Program-made: the position numbers and the translations under genes
In this document: in pieces, positions 1-10,971 of the stretch
Position numbering within the stretch: the first letter of the stretch is position 1
Layout of the letters: each line of letters starts with the position of its first letter
From: Lineolata rhizophorae
Lineage: Eukaryota > Ascomycota > Dothideomycetes > Lineolatales > Lineolataceae
Length of the DNA stretch: 64,000 bases
Direction: 5' to 3'
Assembly (NCBI GenBank): GCA_010093515.1
Contig: MU001693.1
Coordinates: 116,764 to 180,763, forward strand
The notes under the pieces: model-generated
What the model was told of the DNA's origin: nothing
What the model saw: only the letters and a program-made list of their open reading frames with translations
The model's database searches: none

Positions 1-1628
1 TCGGCGTAGATGGTGGCCTTGACGGGCAGCGCGTTGGAGCGCAGGAAGCCGCGGTACCGGCCGCTGAACGAGTTGCCGTCCAGGTCCGGCAGGTACTTGT
101 ACGCGTACTGGGCCGCCATGTCCATGCCTTGCCTGACGGCGAAGTACGGGTCTGTGTAGGGGCAGTGTTTGTTGCCTTGGGCCGGGAAGCACACCAGGTG
201 CACGAAGCCCGTGTCCGAGAAGGTGTCGACCCAGGCGCCCAGGCTGCCGCCGTCCTCGACCGCGCCTAGCGGGTAGTGCGTGTACGAGGGGAGCTCGAAG
301 TTGGGCGGCGGGTCGGCCGACAGCTCGGCCTGCCGGACTGAGGTGCCGTTGACCATGGACAGGAACCGGTGCCGCTGGAACCGGGTCCAGTTCTCCTTCT
401 TGTTGCGGCCCCCCGTGCCGGCGCCGCGCCACATCATCTTGCTGTGTTTCTCGGCCCAGGGCCCGCCGTGGTCCTCCTCGCCGCCCGAGTAGAAGGGGTC
501 TTCGGTCCAGTACATGGCCGGCGGGATCAGGATCTCGTTGTTCATGGGCAGCTTGGAGCCGCCGAACATGGGGAACAGCTCCTTGGACGTCTTGAGCGAG
601 ATGGGTTCGATGAAGGTGCCGTGCATCTCCTGGATGTGCGGGATGGCGCAGGGATCCTTGGCCAGCGTCCAGTTCTGCACGTAGCCCGAGTACGAGTGCG
701 CCGGGAACCCTTCCGGCATGGGCGGCGGGCCGGACGTGTTGGTGGGCGGTTCTGCATTCCGCGCATCGCTGCCCGGCGGACACGTATCGCGCGCCAGGGC
801 CCAGTACGGGCCGGTGGAGATCCAGCGCGCGTCGAACGGCTCCGGATCGAGCACGGGCTCCGGCAACTGCGGATAGCCGTCGGTGACGTTCTCGACGGGC
901 GCGAGCACCCTCGAGGCGCGCTCCCTGGCCATGTGCCCCTCGATGGCCTCCCACTTGACGAGCAGGCGCGACTCGTCCATGACGTTGATGGGCATGTCGA
1001 GGTCCGGCAGGTGCCGGGCGACCGAGTTGGTCAGGTTGTGCCAGAGCACCATCCAGCGGCGGTCGCGGTCCGAGCGGAAGCTGGCGGAGCCGTTGCGCAC
1101 GCTGATGGTGTGCTGGAACGAGCGCGCCTGCCACCGCAGCGTTGCCGGCTCCACGCCCCAGAAGGGCCCCAGGTCGTGGTGGATCTGATCGAAGAAGTCC
1201 TCGACCAGCGTCGCGTTGTTGGCCAGCGCGAAGTCGACCCACGCGTCGAAGCCCGGCGGTGGGTGCCGCCCCCGCCGCTCGCGGTATCGCCGCGCGGCGT
1301 CCTTGACGTTGCTCGACTCCTTCGCCAGGAGCGCGTCCAGCTCGTCTCGCGCATTGCGGATCAGGTCGTCGATGGGACGGGGCGCGGGTGCAGAGGCGGA
1401 GGCGGGATCATCGTCGCTATGAGCCGGAGGAGGCGATGAGGAAGCAGGAGGCCTCGCCGAGTTCTTGGCATCGTTGTCGTCGTCATCGTCGCCGTGGCCG
1501 ATCTTGGGCAGGCCGGGGAGGTTGAGACGGTAAGGGGTGAAGGGCGACTGGAGGAAGAGGACGCCTAGCAGGCTGAGGACGCTGGCCGCAATGATGAATT
1601 GCACCAGCCGCTTGTTCAACACAATCAT
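1..1628 (-). CDS. GT90 / CAP10-like glycosyltransferase, 3' end cut by window edge
   Basis: The reverse strand reads without a stop from ATG 1626-1628 to the window edge (about 542 codons), so the C-terminus lies outside. Residues 8-26 form one hydrophobic segment after a short basic N-terminus, followed by an acidic and proline/serine-rich stem, as in a type II Golgi membrane protein. The catalytic region carries blocks typical of fungal CAP10/GT90 proteins: WTEDPFYSGG, then KMMWRGAGTGG, then LDGNSFSGRYRGFLRSN close to the edge. This family includes Cryptococcus Cap10 and Cxt1 xylosyltransferases and Drosophila Rumi/POGLUT; the donor here is inferred to be a sugar nucleotide such as UDP-xylose or UDP-glucose. 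Several NxS/T sites are visible. No intron is needed. Family confidence is high; acceptor and sugar are unknown. Confidence 0.85.
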   Translation of the reverse strand, partial: MIVLNKRLVQFIIAASVLSLLGVLFLQSPFTPYRLNLPGLPKIGHGDDDDDNDAKNSARPPASSSPPPAHSDDDPASASAPAPRPIDDLIRNARDELDALLAKESSNVKDAARRYRERRGRHPPPGFDAWVDFALANNATLVEDFFDQIHHDLGPFWGVEPATLRWQARSFQHTISVRNGSASFRSDRDRRWMVLWHNLTNSVARHLPDLDMPINVMDESRLLVKWEAIEGHMARERASRVLAPVENVTDGYPQLPEPVLDPEPFDARWISTGPYWALARDTCPPGSDARNAEPPTNTSGPPPMPEGFPAHSYSGYVQNWTLAKDPCAIPHIQEMHGTFIEPISLKTSKELFPMFGGSKLPMNNEILIPPAMYWTEDPFYSGGEEDHGGPWAEKHSKMMWRGAGTGGRNKKENWTRFQRHRFLSMVNGTSVRQAELSADPPPNFELPSYTHYPLGAVEDGGSLGAWVDTFSDTGFVHLVCFPAQGNKHCPYTDPYFAVRQGMDMAAQYAYKYLPDLDGNSFSGRYRGFLRSNALPVKATIYA

Positions 1629-2820
1629 GCTGCACGGCGGGGGATGGCAGAGCGCGCGCCGTTCGGCTGCGTGCAGCTGTGTCGTGCGATGCGATGCGGA
1701 CAGTCTGCCGTGCTCGTGTGGTCAGACGCGGCGGCGAGTCGGTGGCACTCAGGCAGGCATGGCATGCGGGAGCGCTGAGCAGCGGGCGCGCGATGCGTGC
1801 AAGGGCGGAGAGAGTGGCCGGACCGCGACGCCGTAGGGATGCGCAAGGGAAGGAGGACGAGGCCGCAGGGGAGCGAGCGACAGGCGCACGCAGGCGGCGA
1901 CGGCCGAAAAGCTGGGGTGGAGCCAGGGGCCAAGCGTTTCTGGCCGTCGTCCCGCCGCGCGCCGCGCCCAGCGGACTGACTCCGCGCATCGCATCTCGCA
2001 CTCCGGGATGCGAATGGGCGCGTTCGCATCCGCTCGGTGCTCTGGCGTTCCAACAGTTTCCGAGGCCGCAGCGGAGTGACGGCCGAGACACGTCCGCTTC
2101 CTATCTATAGATGCTGAGCGAGCCTCAGGGCCGACGGCGTTGGCTTCCTAACATAGATACACACCAACTCGAAGCGGCCCCCTCACAACTGTATTTAAAG
2201 CCACTGCTTGAGCACGCTACAAGGCCCATCTGAACTTCAAAAGACGTCTGCGAGTGCGTGGCTTTCTGATTCACTGCATCCTCCACTCCACACAACTGCT
2301 GTCACCGGTTCAACTTTCAAGACTGTGAAGCAGGTATTTTCAATTAACTAGCCTACAGGCCTGCCCCCGAAACTATGCACAGTATGGACTGGAAAAGAAC
2401 ATTACACCTATCCCCAATGGCATCTTTGGCTCCGAAAGTCGCAAACAAGCAAATGGACGACGCAAAAAGGGTACTCCGCAGGAACTGCCGTAGAACGAAA
2501 ACTTTGACCAAAAAAAAAAAAAAATAAAGCCGACCCGGAAACAGAAGCAAAATAAAAAGCAAGATCCTCGCAGCTAGTAACACGTCCTAACAGACGAGAT
2601 TCAGACGAATACAAACGAAAAACAGTACCACTGACACACACAAACACACACACAATCATCAATTGTTCATGACCACCATCTTCCCTTGCTCCACCAACTT
2701 TCACGACACCCACCACCTCCCCGCATCCCCATCACCCAACACACACACATCATCAAACATATCCAACCACCCCTCCCGCCCTTCTCCACCCCACACACCC
2801 ACGCCCACCCACCACCGTCC
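1629..2820. other. Intergenic: GT90 promoter side and 3' flank of the membrane protein gene
   Basis: There is no supportable gene. The segment near 1629-2110 is GC-rich and would hold the promoter and 5' UTR of the GT90 gene. The part from about 2200 to 2820 is richer in A and CA repeats, with a poly-A run at about 2511-2524, and serves as 3' flank of the next minus-strand gene. Confidence 0.5.
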
Positions 2821-3319
2821 TCACGCCACCGACGGACTCGTCGCGTCCCCAGCCCCAGCGCCACTGCCACCTCCGCCCAGCTCCGCGTGCCTAGCATCCA
2901 ACTGCCTCTGCAGCCGCTGCTCCTCCTCCTCGAGCGCGTGCAGCTGCGTCAGGCGGCTCTTGCGCTCCTGCAGCCGCTGCTGCTCGAGGCGGATGCGGGC
3001 GAGCTCGGGGTCGGGCTCGTTGCGGATGGAGCTGGTCTCGGAGGCGGCCGAGCCGGCCGCGGCGCCACCGCCCGCCACCGTCGGCGGCGAGATGTACGTG
3101 TCATTGCCGGGGGCCTCGTAGGCCTCCTGCTTGGGCGGCTCCGGCTGCGGCGCGTACGGCGCCGGGTTAGACAGCAGCGTGGGGGCGACGGACGAGGGCG
3201 ACTTGGCCGTCGAGGCGGCGCCGCCGTAGTACGCCGACGGGTCCATCTGCTGCGGCACCTGCACGTACGGCTGCTGGTACTGGTAGCCCTGCTGGGGGTA
3301 GCCCTGCTGGGGGTAGACT

Positions 3320-3355
<36 letters not shown>

Positions 3356-4167
3356 GGCGACGCGTACTGCGCGACCTCGGGGTAGGGCGCGCCCGTCGAG
3401 TGCGGGCCGGGGGTGGCGTTGAAGGGCGCGCCCGTCGCGGCGGCCGTGGCCTTCTTCTGCTTGCGGCGCCGCCACCAGAAGAAGGCGCCGACGAGGCCGA
3501 GCGCGAGCACGCCGAGCGGCACCGCGATGCCGACGCCCACCTTGGCGCCGTCGGACATGCCGCCGCCGCTAGAGCTGGACCCCGACGCGGACGTGGACGA
3601 GGTCGTGGAGACGATGCTGGAGGACTGCGATGATGAGGTGCTCGGGGTCGGCGTGACGCCAGGGCTGAGCGGGTCCGTCTCGAGCGCGGCGAGGTCCGTC
3701 TGCTGCCATCGCACCTGGATCGCGTAGCCCGAGGTGGTGCCCGAGACGCACATGCTCTGGTAGGTTTGGTTGCAGGCGTAGTCGCTGGCCGAGCGCGTTA
3801 GACAAGGCTCCGAAGACCAGGCTGCACGGGATAATTCCGGACGAAGCTGCGATGCGCCTCGCCGGCTTCCAACTTACCTCGGACAGCATATTATGGCGGA
3901 TTCGCTGGGGATCAGGCTCGGTCCCATGAGGCCACCGACATCGTTGGACGTCGTCGGACGAGGACATGCGCTCGTGTAGCCGCTGGGGCAGATGGCCGGT
4001 GAGTAGTAGCCGATATCCTCCCACCAGTACTGAGACCACGCCGTCGGCATGCAATCTTCGTCGTTGAACGCTGAAGGGCCCATGGTATCGCACGACGGCG
4101 GTGGTGTGTAGACGGCCGTCATGGCCGCGGCCGGGGCCGTGTCGCGCGTGAAGTCTGTGGATGTCAT
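2821..4167 (-). CDS. Single-pass membrane protein with Ser-rich stalk and polyQ cytoplasmic tail
   Basis: Two exons, 4167-3878 and 3784-2821, give 417 residues. The intron 3877-3785 starts GTAAGT, has TCTAAC before the acceptor and ends CAG; the join codon is AGC and both frames agree. 4167 is the first ATG in the frame; a pyrimidine-rich tract lies upstream. The N-terminal domain is Cys-containing and extracellular in appearance (SAIICCPS, DYACNQTYQSMC), then a Ser/Thr-rich stalk, one transmembrane segment (VGVGIAVPLGVLALGLVGAFF), a basic stop-transfer (WWRRRKQKK), a tail with an 11-Gln run and QQGYPQQGYQ repeats, and a Glu/Arg/Gln-rich coiled coil near the C-terminus. This architecture resembles fungal cell-surface sensor-like proteins, but I recognise no named family. 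No signal peptide is obvious. Function is unknown. Confidence 0.8.
3325..3354 (-). repeat. CAG/CTG trinucleotide repeat coding polyglutamine
   Basis: Ten CTG units on the plus strand read as a Gln run in the cytoplasmic tail of the membrane protein. It is flanked by a 15-bp direct repeat coding YPQQG (about 3282-3312). Such tracts vary in length between strains. Confidence 0.85.
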
Positions 4168-4267
4168 CGTGACTGGCCAGAAGATGTGGATCTGCGTTGC
4201 GTCTGCAGCCTGACGATAGAAATGACAGCAGGAAAGGGTGTTGAGCAAGACAACAGATATTATAAAA

Positions 4268-4388
4268 GCGAAACTTGAGACCGGAGGAGGGGGGGTGGGG
4301 GGGAGAGGGGGAAGAGGGAGAGGAAGAAGAGAGAGCAAGGACAAGGGAAAAAAGGAAGGGAAAAAAAAAAGGGAAATAAGAGAAGGCT
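4268..4388 (-). promoter_or_regulatory. Pyrimidine-rich promoter tract of the membrane protein gene
   Basis: The plus strand is almost pure purine over about 110 nt, so the coding strand is a CT-rich tract ending roughly 100 nt before the ATG at 4167. CT-rich stretches next to transcription starts are common in filamentous fungal core promoters. No TATA box was seen next to it. Confidence 0.4.
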
Positions 4389-7300
4389 ATACGACTCCGC
4401 CGAACCGCAGTCAACTAGTCAGAAACGAAATGGCTGGCAGAGACTGCTAAGCCTCAGCAGAAGTAAATGGGGGAGCCTCACTAGCCTCTTCTTATCAAAG
4501 CACATCGCGGCTGCGACGCTACTCCCTCAATTACCAAGACTCCACCGCCCACCCGCAGTTCCCCCTTCGCACCGCGGGCGCTACCCTACACACCCTACGC
4601 AGTGGGACGGGACGGGTGCGGCACTGCAAATCAGCACTTTCGGGGGGAGAGGGGGGGAGGGGAGGGCAGCAGCAGGGCCACGCGGGCGTTTGTGCAGCAA
4701 CGCTGCAACTCCCCCGTACAGTTGTGCTCTCGAACCCGCCCACACCCCCCTTTCAGCCTTGCCGGGGAATCAGGAGATGGGCAGGAACAGGGACCCCCGG
4801 CCCGGTGCTCGCTGTTACTGGATTCCCGCAGGCACGCATGCCTTTTCCTCATCAGAGCTTGCTTCAAAATTGCTTCCTTCGGCGGCAAGGATGATGAACG
4901 TGGATCTCTTTTCGAAGAGGTCGATGGTGAATCGTCCCGCTGCAGGCTGCAACGCTACATCTCCCGTTCGCCGCCGTTGCGCGGTAGCACGGCACACACT
5001 CCTACGCAGGCTCTCTCTCTCCCTCTCTCCCGCTCTCACTCAGTCAGGAGGAGGAGATCAGCCTCGCGCTCGGCTTACAGTTTGGCAATTTTCGGAGGCG
5101 CGGCGCGCCAGCTCGCGCCGGGCGAGCGAGGCGGAGCGCGCCAGGCTCGAAGCCTCGTCGGCAACGCAGGCCGGGGGTGGGGACTCACCTCAGACGATTG
5201 GAGGCGGCGGCGGGGGGATCGAGCGCCGGCCGGCGACGCTGAGCCTGGCTCTACACTAACGCCGACGCGATGGAGTTAGTGCCGGGAGGATTCGCGCCCC
5301 AGGAACCTTTCGGTCAAGCTCATGTTCAAGCCCCTGCGGCCATGCCGCTTGGGGTTTAGCGCGCGGACCCGCCCAGCGCCCGCCGAGCCGGGCCTCGAGC
5401 CCAGCCCGCGGTCCGCCAAGGCGCGCGCAACCGCGGTCGGGCCCAGCGGGAGCCGTGTAGCAAGAGCCTCAAGCGAGTTGCGCGTCCTCCCTGTCCGTCC
5501 GCCGTCGGCCGAGCGTAGGGTACAGTACATGTACTACACACTACGTACGTACGCAGCCGTGAAATTTCGCGCTCCGAAGGATGGCGTTAGGCGGCGGCTA
5601 GATCGATCCGCCGTCGCCTGGACAGCCGCTCGCCGCCTCCGACCGCGGGGCCTCTCGATCCTTCATGTGTGCGCCAGAGGACTGTTTTCTTTGGCTATGC
5701 ATCACCCCTCGCCAGGCTCGACGAGGCTGGACTCGAAACCGATCCCTTTCTCCACGGGCGGCCCAGCTCCTCCGTCTCTTTTCGCGCGGGATTAGCAGCA
5801 CTTGGGCGGGCGTTGCGAAGAAAAAAGTTGACCGGGCTTGCGGCGATCGGTCACGAACTCCGCCCCCACCCGCGCAGGGAACCGCCCCGTTGCTCCAGCC
5901 CTCTCTCTTGGCCAGCGACCGCAGCCCGTTCAGTGGCTCGCCTCGAAGGCTGGGGCCGGCGGGCCTCCTGCAATGTTTGGACGGGCCGGGCGAGGGACAG
6001 GGAGGGTCGTGGCTGGCGGCATGGGATGCAGGGATGGCCCCCTCGTCCGCCCGAGCTGCGCCGCGCTTGTGCTGCTCTTGGCTTAGTCTGTTGCTAATAT
6101 TGGGGCCTGGCGTCCGCGCCGTCGTGCGACCGCCAGCCCGAGCTAAATACGTCCCAAAATGATCACGGCGTCACGGCGGCAAGAGATCGCCCGGCGAGCT
6201 TTCTTTTTTCCATGAGCGGCTGACGAATGGCCCGCCTTGATCCGGAATCGCTTGAGGAAATTCGCGTCGTTATTATAGCTCGAGCCTTCGATGTCATTGT
6301 TCTCGAGTTCCGTATATCGTATAACGGTCCCTAAGGCAGCAAGTCGCCGAGCCTTGCTTTGTCAGCGACCTTGAGGCTTCGCGGCTTTACTACGTACATT
6401 ATCGGCCACCGAGCAAGCAAGCAGAGGTAAGTACTCCGCTGGGACCCTGGGAGTCCACCGCAGTTAGATGAACTGCTCGGACAGCACGTGGCGCTGCACG
6501 AACTGACGGTAAACTGGCCCGCGCTGCGATGCTGGGCGCGTGGTCGGATCTGTTCGCAGTCGGCATCACAGTGGTGGGTGCGAGGATCCCGCATTCGGGG
6601 CCATCCTAATTAAACTGTACGACTTGCTTTGCGCAATTATAAGTGATTACTACACCACAAGTGTCACTGCACTATTAAGTAGGCTTCTTCTTTTCGTGGG
6701 ATTTCTTTCAGAAAAACACTTAGAACCAGCGACAGTTGAAGACCTACCCGAGTAGAAAGCTACGAAACCAGGCACTAATTCTAGGTATTGTAACCCCGAT
6801 CGCTCGCACATTGCAGACTAGTACACGAGTGCGATATATTTTGGCTTTGCTACAATCAGTTCCACCAACAGAAGGTTGGCACACTCTTCATGAACGATTT
6901 GAAGTCGTTTTCTTCTTCCCTCTGCGCCCAAGTGCGGTCGTACCTGCATCGGTCCCTCGACTAAAAAGCAGCCGTCTCGAACAAACCCAGCTCATAAACG
7001 ACATCGATTAAACATACTACGAACACGCCCTGGTATATACATCGCAATGCCGCATCTCCGTCTCACGGAGAAACACCCACCAAACGCTTGAACGTCTCTC
7101 CCCCCCAAAACATGCCGTCCGTTTAACGAAACTCACCGCTCGCGCCGCGCACGTCGAGCTTCGTCTCGAAAGGCCCGACAACCGAACCCCGCAGGACCTT
7201 GCAGCTCTCCCATCCCAACACTGTAGTTTCCCGTGTTTCCCCGTCTCCACTCCGTCCGCCGGACGACACGAGGGCAGTGGAGTGGTTTGGACTCGCGGAT

Positions 7301-8010
7301 GGATGGCCGCCGTGCGCGTCCCGGGAGGGCGAAAAGAAGAGGGACCCGTCGCACAGACGCATAAAGCTTGGCTGTCGCGGGGCCGTCTCAGCATTGAGTC
7401 GTCCGTCCGTCGGGACCCACATGGCATGGGGTCGTGAAGCCAGTGGAATAACACCTCTGGTATTTCTGAATCCTGTTGGGAATGTTCTCTTTGGGCAAAT
7501 TGTGGTATTACCAACATCTTATACCGGGGTTGGAAGAGTTGAGGTTACTCTGCATAGTAGGTGCAGACGAAGTACCGTGGTACATATGCGCAATCCCAAA
7601 GGCTGGGAAATGGATAGCGCTCTACCCAAAGAGGAAGTGTTGATAGTTGTGAGTGAACATCATCTCATGTTGTTCATATTCAACTACGTAGAAAAGCTAT
7701 AATGAGCGCTCGCGGTCATGATTTCTTCCCCTTCCTGTCTCCATGAAAAAGCGCCAATTTTATCCAGCTACTCGGTCTCTCACGAAAAAGAAGCGCTTTC
7801 TATCGATCTATGATGCAATGGCCATAGGAAATGCGTCTCGCGGACTCCTTCCCAAAAAATGCCTTGAACGCCCACGCTATGCAACAAATGCAAAGTTCGA
7901 AAAACCTCTTTCCATCCAATCCTTTAACAAAAAAAAAAAAAGAAGAAGAAGAAAAAACGCCCTCCGCAATGCGCAAGTTCAAAAGAGAGAGAGAAAAAAA
8001 AATAAATAAA
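4389..8010. other. 3.6 kb without a supported gene
   Basis: Open frames here lack family motifs, have repetitive composition or overlap each other on both strands. 4600-6150 is GC-rich and CpG-rich; 6150-7000 is nearer balanced; 7740-8010 is A-rich with a poly-A run near 7928-7939 and forms the 3' flank of the phosphodiesterase gene. TACGTA-type palindromes occur near 5540. No tRNA, transposon motif or inverted repeat was found by eye. Confidence 0.4.
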
Positions 8011-9129
8011 TCACCAGCTCCCATGCCAAAACACCGCCACCGCCACCGGGAGCACGAAAGCCAGCGTGCTCCCGCTCGCGCGCAGACTGGTGCCGGCGCC
8101 CGTGGAGCCGCTATCCTCGTCGAGCACCTCGGAGCTGACGACGGCGCGGCCGACGGGGTTGTTGATCGAGTTCATGGCGTCGGCGGTGTTGATGGCGGGG
8201 CCGACGTTGAAGAAGTCGACGAGGAGGAAGGAGGGCGGGGCGCCGTAGAGGCGGGTGCAGTCGAAGGCGGCCTGGCCGAGGCTGCCGTCGCCGACGACGG
8301 CGTTGGTGAAGCCGAGGTTGTCGACGTCGGGGATCTCGATGCCGAAGGCCTGGCTCTCGTATAGGAAGTGGTTCATGAGGAAGAGGCGGTCCGAGTCGAG
8401 GGCGGCCTGGGGCTGGCCGGCCAGCTGCGACGGCCGCGCCGGGTCGCACGAGAAGTCGGCCGGGTCGTCGTTGTCGAAGTCGTTCTCGAACACGAAGTCG
8501 AACTCGTTCATCAGGTAGGGCGCCACCTGCTGGGCGGCGGCCGCGTCGTCCAGCGTCGCCACGAAGGACACGAGCCGCGCGTCGGCCGCGATCATGTCGC
8601 CCAGCGTCGGCCACGACTGCGGCGCCTCGAGCGTCTGCGGCTGGTACACGTACTGCGTGATGCCCGAGGCGACGTACTCGTCGTGGATGTCCTGGGCCGA
8701 GGCGGCGTCCGCGTTGACGAGCAGCACCGTCACCACGTCGTTGGGGTTCGCGTCCATCCAGTCCTTAATCTCGGCCAGCCACTCGCGCAGCTGGCCCGCG
8801 TCCAGCAACTGGCAGCTCGAGTGGCAGAGATGCCACTGCTGGTTGCCCTGGCTCGAGTTGGTGGCGTGCAGCTGCGCCGACAGCAGCCGCACTCCGGCGT
8901 TCAACTGCACCGTCGTGTTGTAGAATTGGTTGCCCGACGTGGAGAAACCCGTGCTTTCGTCCCGTATGAAGGCGCTGTCATGGGCGCCTAGGAAGGTGAT
9001 GTTGGAGTACGGTCGGTCGCATAGGTCTGGTGAGTTGTTACATGCCTGCCCGGCGCTCGTCTGTGCGGCGGCGCCCTGCCATAGCAGTGGCAGAGCGGCG
9101 AATGCCTTGACGAAGGAGTTGAACAACAT
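8011..9129 (-). CDS. Secreted PLC-like phosphodiesterase (PI-PLC X-type TIM barrel)
   Basis: A single exon gives 372 residues from ATG 9129. The N-terminus (MLFNSFVKAFAALPLLWQ, then AAAQ) is a signal peptide. Residues 43-54 contain NITFLGAHDSAF and residues 99-106 WHLCHSSC, the two His-bearing blocks of fungal PLC-like phosphodiesterases of the TIM-barrel superfamily. VDFFNVGPAINT near the C-terminus is also typical. The last 20 residues are hydrophobic after a small-residue Ser/Gly region, consistent with a GPI-anchor signal; this is inference. Bacterial PI-PLCs use two His for acid-base cleavage of phosphoinositides; whether this fungal branch keeps that activity is uncertain. Six or more Cys suggest disulfides. 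The gene is convergent with nothing close by and has long flanks. Confidence 0.85.
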   Translation of the reverse strand: MLFNSFVKAFAALPLLWQGAAAQTSAGQACNNSPDLCDRPYSNITFLGAHDSAFIRDESTGFSTSGNQFYNTTVQLNAGVRLLSAQLHATNSSQGNQQWHLCHSSCQLLDAGQLREWLAEIKDWMDANPNDVVTVLLVNADAASAQDIHDEYVASGITQYVYQPQTLEAPQSWPTLGDMIAADARLVSFVATLDDAAAAQQVAPYLMNEFDFVFENDFDNDDPADFSCDPARPSQLAGQPQAALDSDRLFLMNHFLYESQAFGIEIPDVDNLGFTNAVVGDGSLGQAAFDCTRLYGAPPSFLLVDFFNVGPAINTADAMNSINNPVGRAVVSSEVLDEDSGSTGAGTSLRASGSTLAFVLPVAVAVFWHGSW

Positions 9130-10534
9130 GACGGAGAACAAAATTACGATAGACTATGGTGGAATATTAAATGAAATTACGCGGGAGTGAATATCTACTG
9201 GTTGTTCGTCCAGTAGAGGTTGGATAGATTTCAAGTTCGCCAAGCGCGAGTACCGATCTACTCGTCGCCTGATGTTGGTGAGATGATGAGATGAGATGAG
9301 ATGGCCTTGCGAAGCGAAAGGGAATATTCAAAAATCCATCCAAAGAACACGAAAGGACCGGCAAAGATATATGGAAAGACGACGGAAAGGAAAGGACACA
9401 TGAGAAAAATCCCGAGCTGGTGAGGGAAAAGGCCAGCAGCTGACGCCTGCACAGCCCCTCGGAGGCGTGGTGGAGCGCAGTCGTCAGCGCCTCGGGCAAC
9501 CGAGACAGCAGATGGCTCAGACACGAAGGCGCCAAGGGCCATCCCAAACGGACCAAGGCCGGCCTGGAACGCGGGGTCGTAGCCTCCCGGTTTGATGTCT
9601 CTTTCGGCTGTACCCGCCGCCTGTGTTCTGCGGCGGGCCGTTTGGCCGCGGCGCCGTCCGGCGCGCACCGCGCCCGCGGGCAACACACAGCTCTGCGCTC
9701 CGTCGCCCGTTCGGGAGTCGAGGCGGGCTGCATTTCCAGACTTGGCGACGATGCGAGCGCGTTGCGGCTGGTGGGCGGTCCATCGGTCGGCTATTTTAAG
9801 GCTTGGCCACGCCCTTCGCCCGTGGCTGGTCGACCACGGAGCGCCACCACGATCCCGAGGCGATCAGCCCCGCCGGCTTACGCAGTCGTCCCACTTCTCT
9901 CCCCCAACCCCGGGGGGGAGAGGAGGGTTGAGATTCATTGGCGGGACCCGTGGCCCTGGGAGCGACTTGCCTGTTGAACGCAATGGTCCAAACGTGGGTA
10001 CGGAGTTGGTCCTCGGTACGGAGTAAGACATTCGACATCAATGATCCGGGACGACTTTTTGCAAGGCTAGGAGAGGACTACCATGTCGAGAACCCTCTAG
10101 TGGCATTCCCAATGCGCTTTCATCGCATACGACGATGGGGAAGCACCCCGCAGCCTTGGTCGGATCAGGGACGGATGGGATGGGCACGGCACGTGAAAAT
10201 CCAATCGTCACCGTATCGGGCAACGCTGGCGTCAGCGCGCTTCACGTGTAAATGCTGGTCCAACCTCAAGTCGTTCGGACGTGATGCAATGATGAATCTA
10301 TCCTCTGCACAGGCAAGCAGCAATGGCAAGCATCGGCGGATGTGACGGAATGCACCCAGACAACTTTTTGATAACAGTCGTTGACGACGTGCCTTCCCCG
10401 CTGTCCTGTCGACATATAATGTAACGGCTTCGGCAGACAGCCCCGCAGGTTACCCCGTACACGAACCATTGCACCTCGCAAACGACTCCGTCCCCGCCGC
10501 GAACCGCGATTGATACCCAATCCACCCGTCCAAA
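9130..10534. other. Intergenic between the PLC-like gene and ECM15-like gene
   Basis: No supported gene. A short (GATGA)n-like run lies at about 9281-9302, and one TACGGAGTA motif at 10017-10025. This stretch should hold two divergent promoters. Confidence 0.45.
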
Positions 10535-10971
10535 ATGACGCCTGTAGACCTCGAGGCGCTGCCGACTCCTCCCCACTGCACGGCGGACTTTTGCCTCGTG
10601 CCCCTCGGCACGTCCTCGGCGTCCGTCTCGAACGAAATCGCCGCGGTGCAGCGCCTAATGAAGCAGTCGGGCCTGACGTATAGCTTGTATGCGCGCCGGT
10701 CCACCCGTGGCAGAATGGCCCGGGCATTCGATCAGCCACCAGCTAACGCGGCTGCAGGCACTCCGCAGGCACCACGGTGGAGGGTCCTTGGGACGAGGTC
10801 ATGAGGGTCATCGGACAGGCGCACTCGATGCTGCATGCCAGCGGCGTGACGAGATGCCACACCGACATCAGGGTCGGGAGCAGGACGGACAAGAAAGAAT
10901 CGTACGTCGAAAAGGTTAAAGCGGTGGAAAGGCTGCTAGCGAAGGGGTCGGAGGGTACAGCGTCCGAGTGA
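10535..10971 (+). CDS. ECM15: Thiamine-binding / UPF0045 family protein (Ecm15-like)
   Basis: Two exons, 10535-10686 and 10758-10971, give 121 residues. The intron 10687-10757 starts GTATGC, has GCTAAC 11 nt before the acceptor and ends GCAG; the join codon TTG restores the family block LHSAGTTVEGPWDEV. The protein opens with CTADFCLVPLGT and continues with VIGQAHSMLH and RVGSRTDKKESYVEKV, hallmarks of the MTH1187/YkoF-like family that includes yeast Ecm15 (YBL001C). These are small ferredoxin-fold proteins, several of which bind thiamine or related ligands. In fungi the cellular role is poorly defined. Length matches the family. The symbol is by homology to yeast. Confidence 0.9.

Noticed and set aside
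369-1439. A 356-codon plus-strand open frame
   Set aside because: It is antisense to the GT90 gene, which shows clear family motifs; the plus frame is Arg/Val/Gly-rich, as expected of a shadow in GC-rich DNA.
7743-8009. An 88-codon Lys/Arg-rich plus-strand frame
   Set aside because: It is produced by A-rich 3' flanking sequence of the phosphodiesterase gene.
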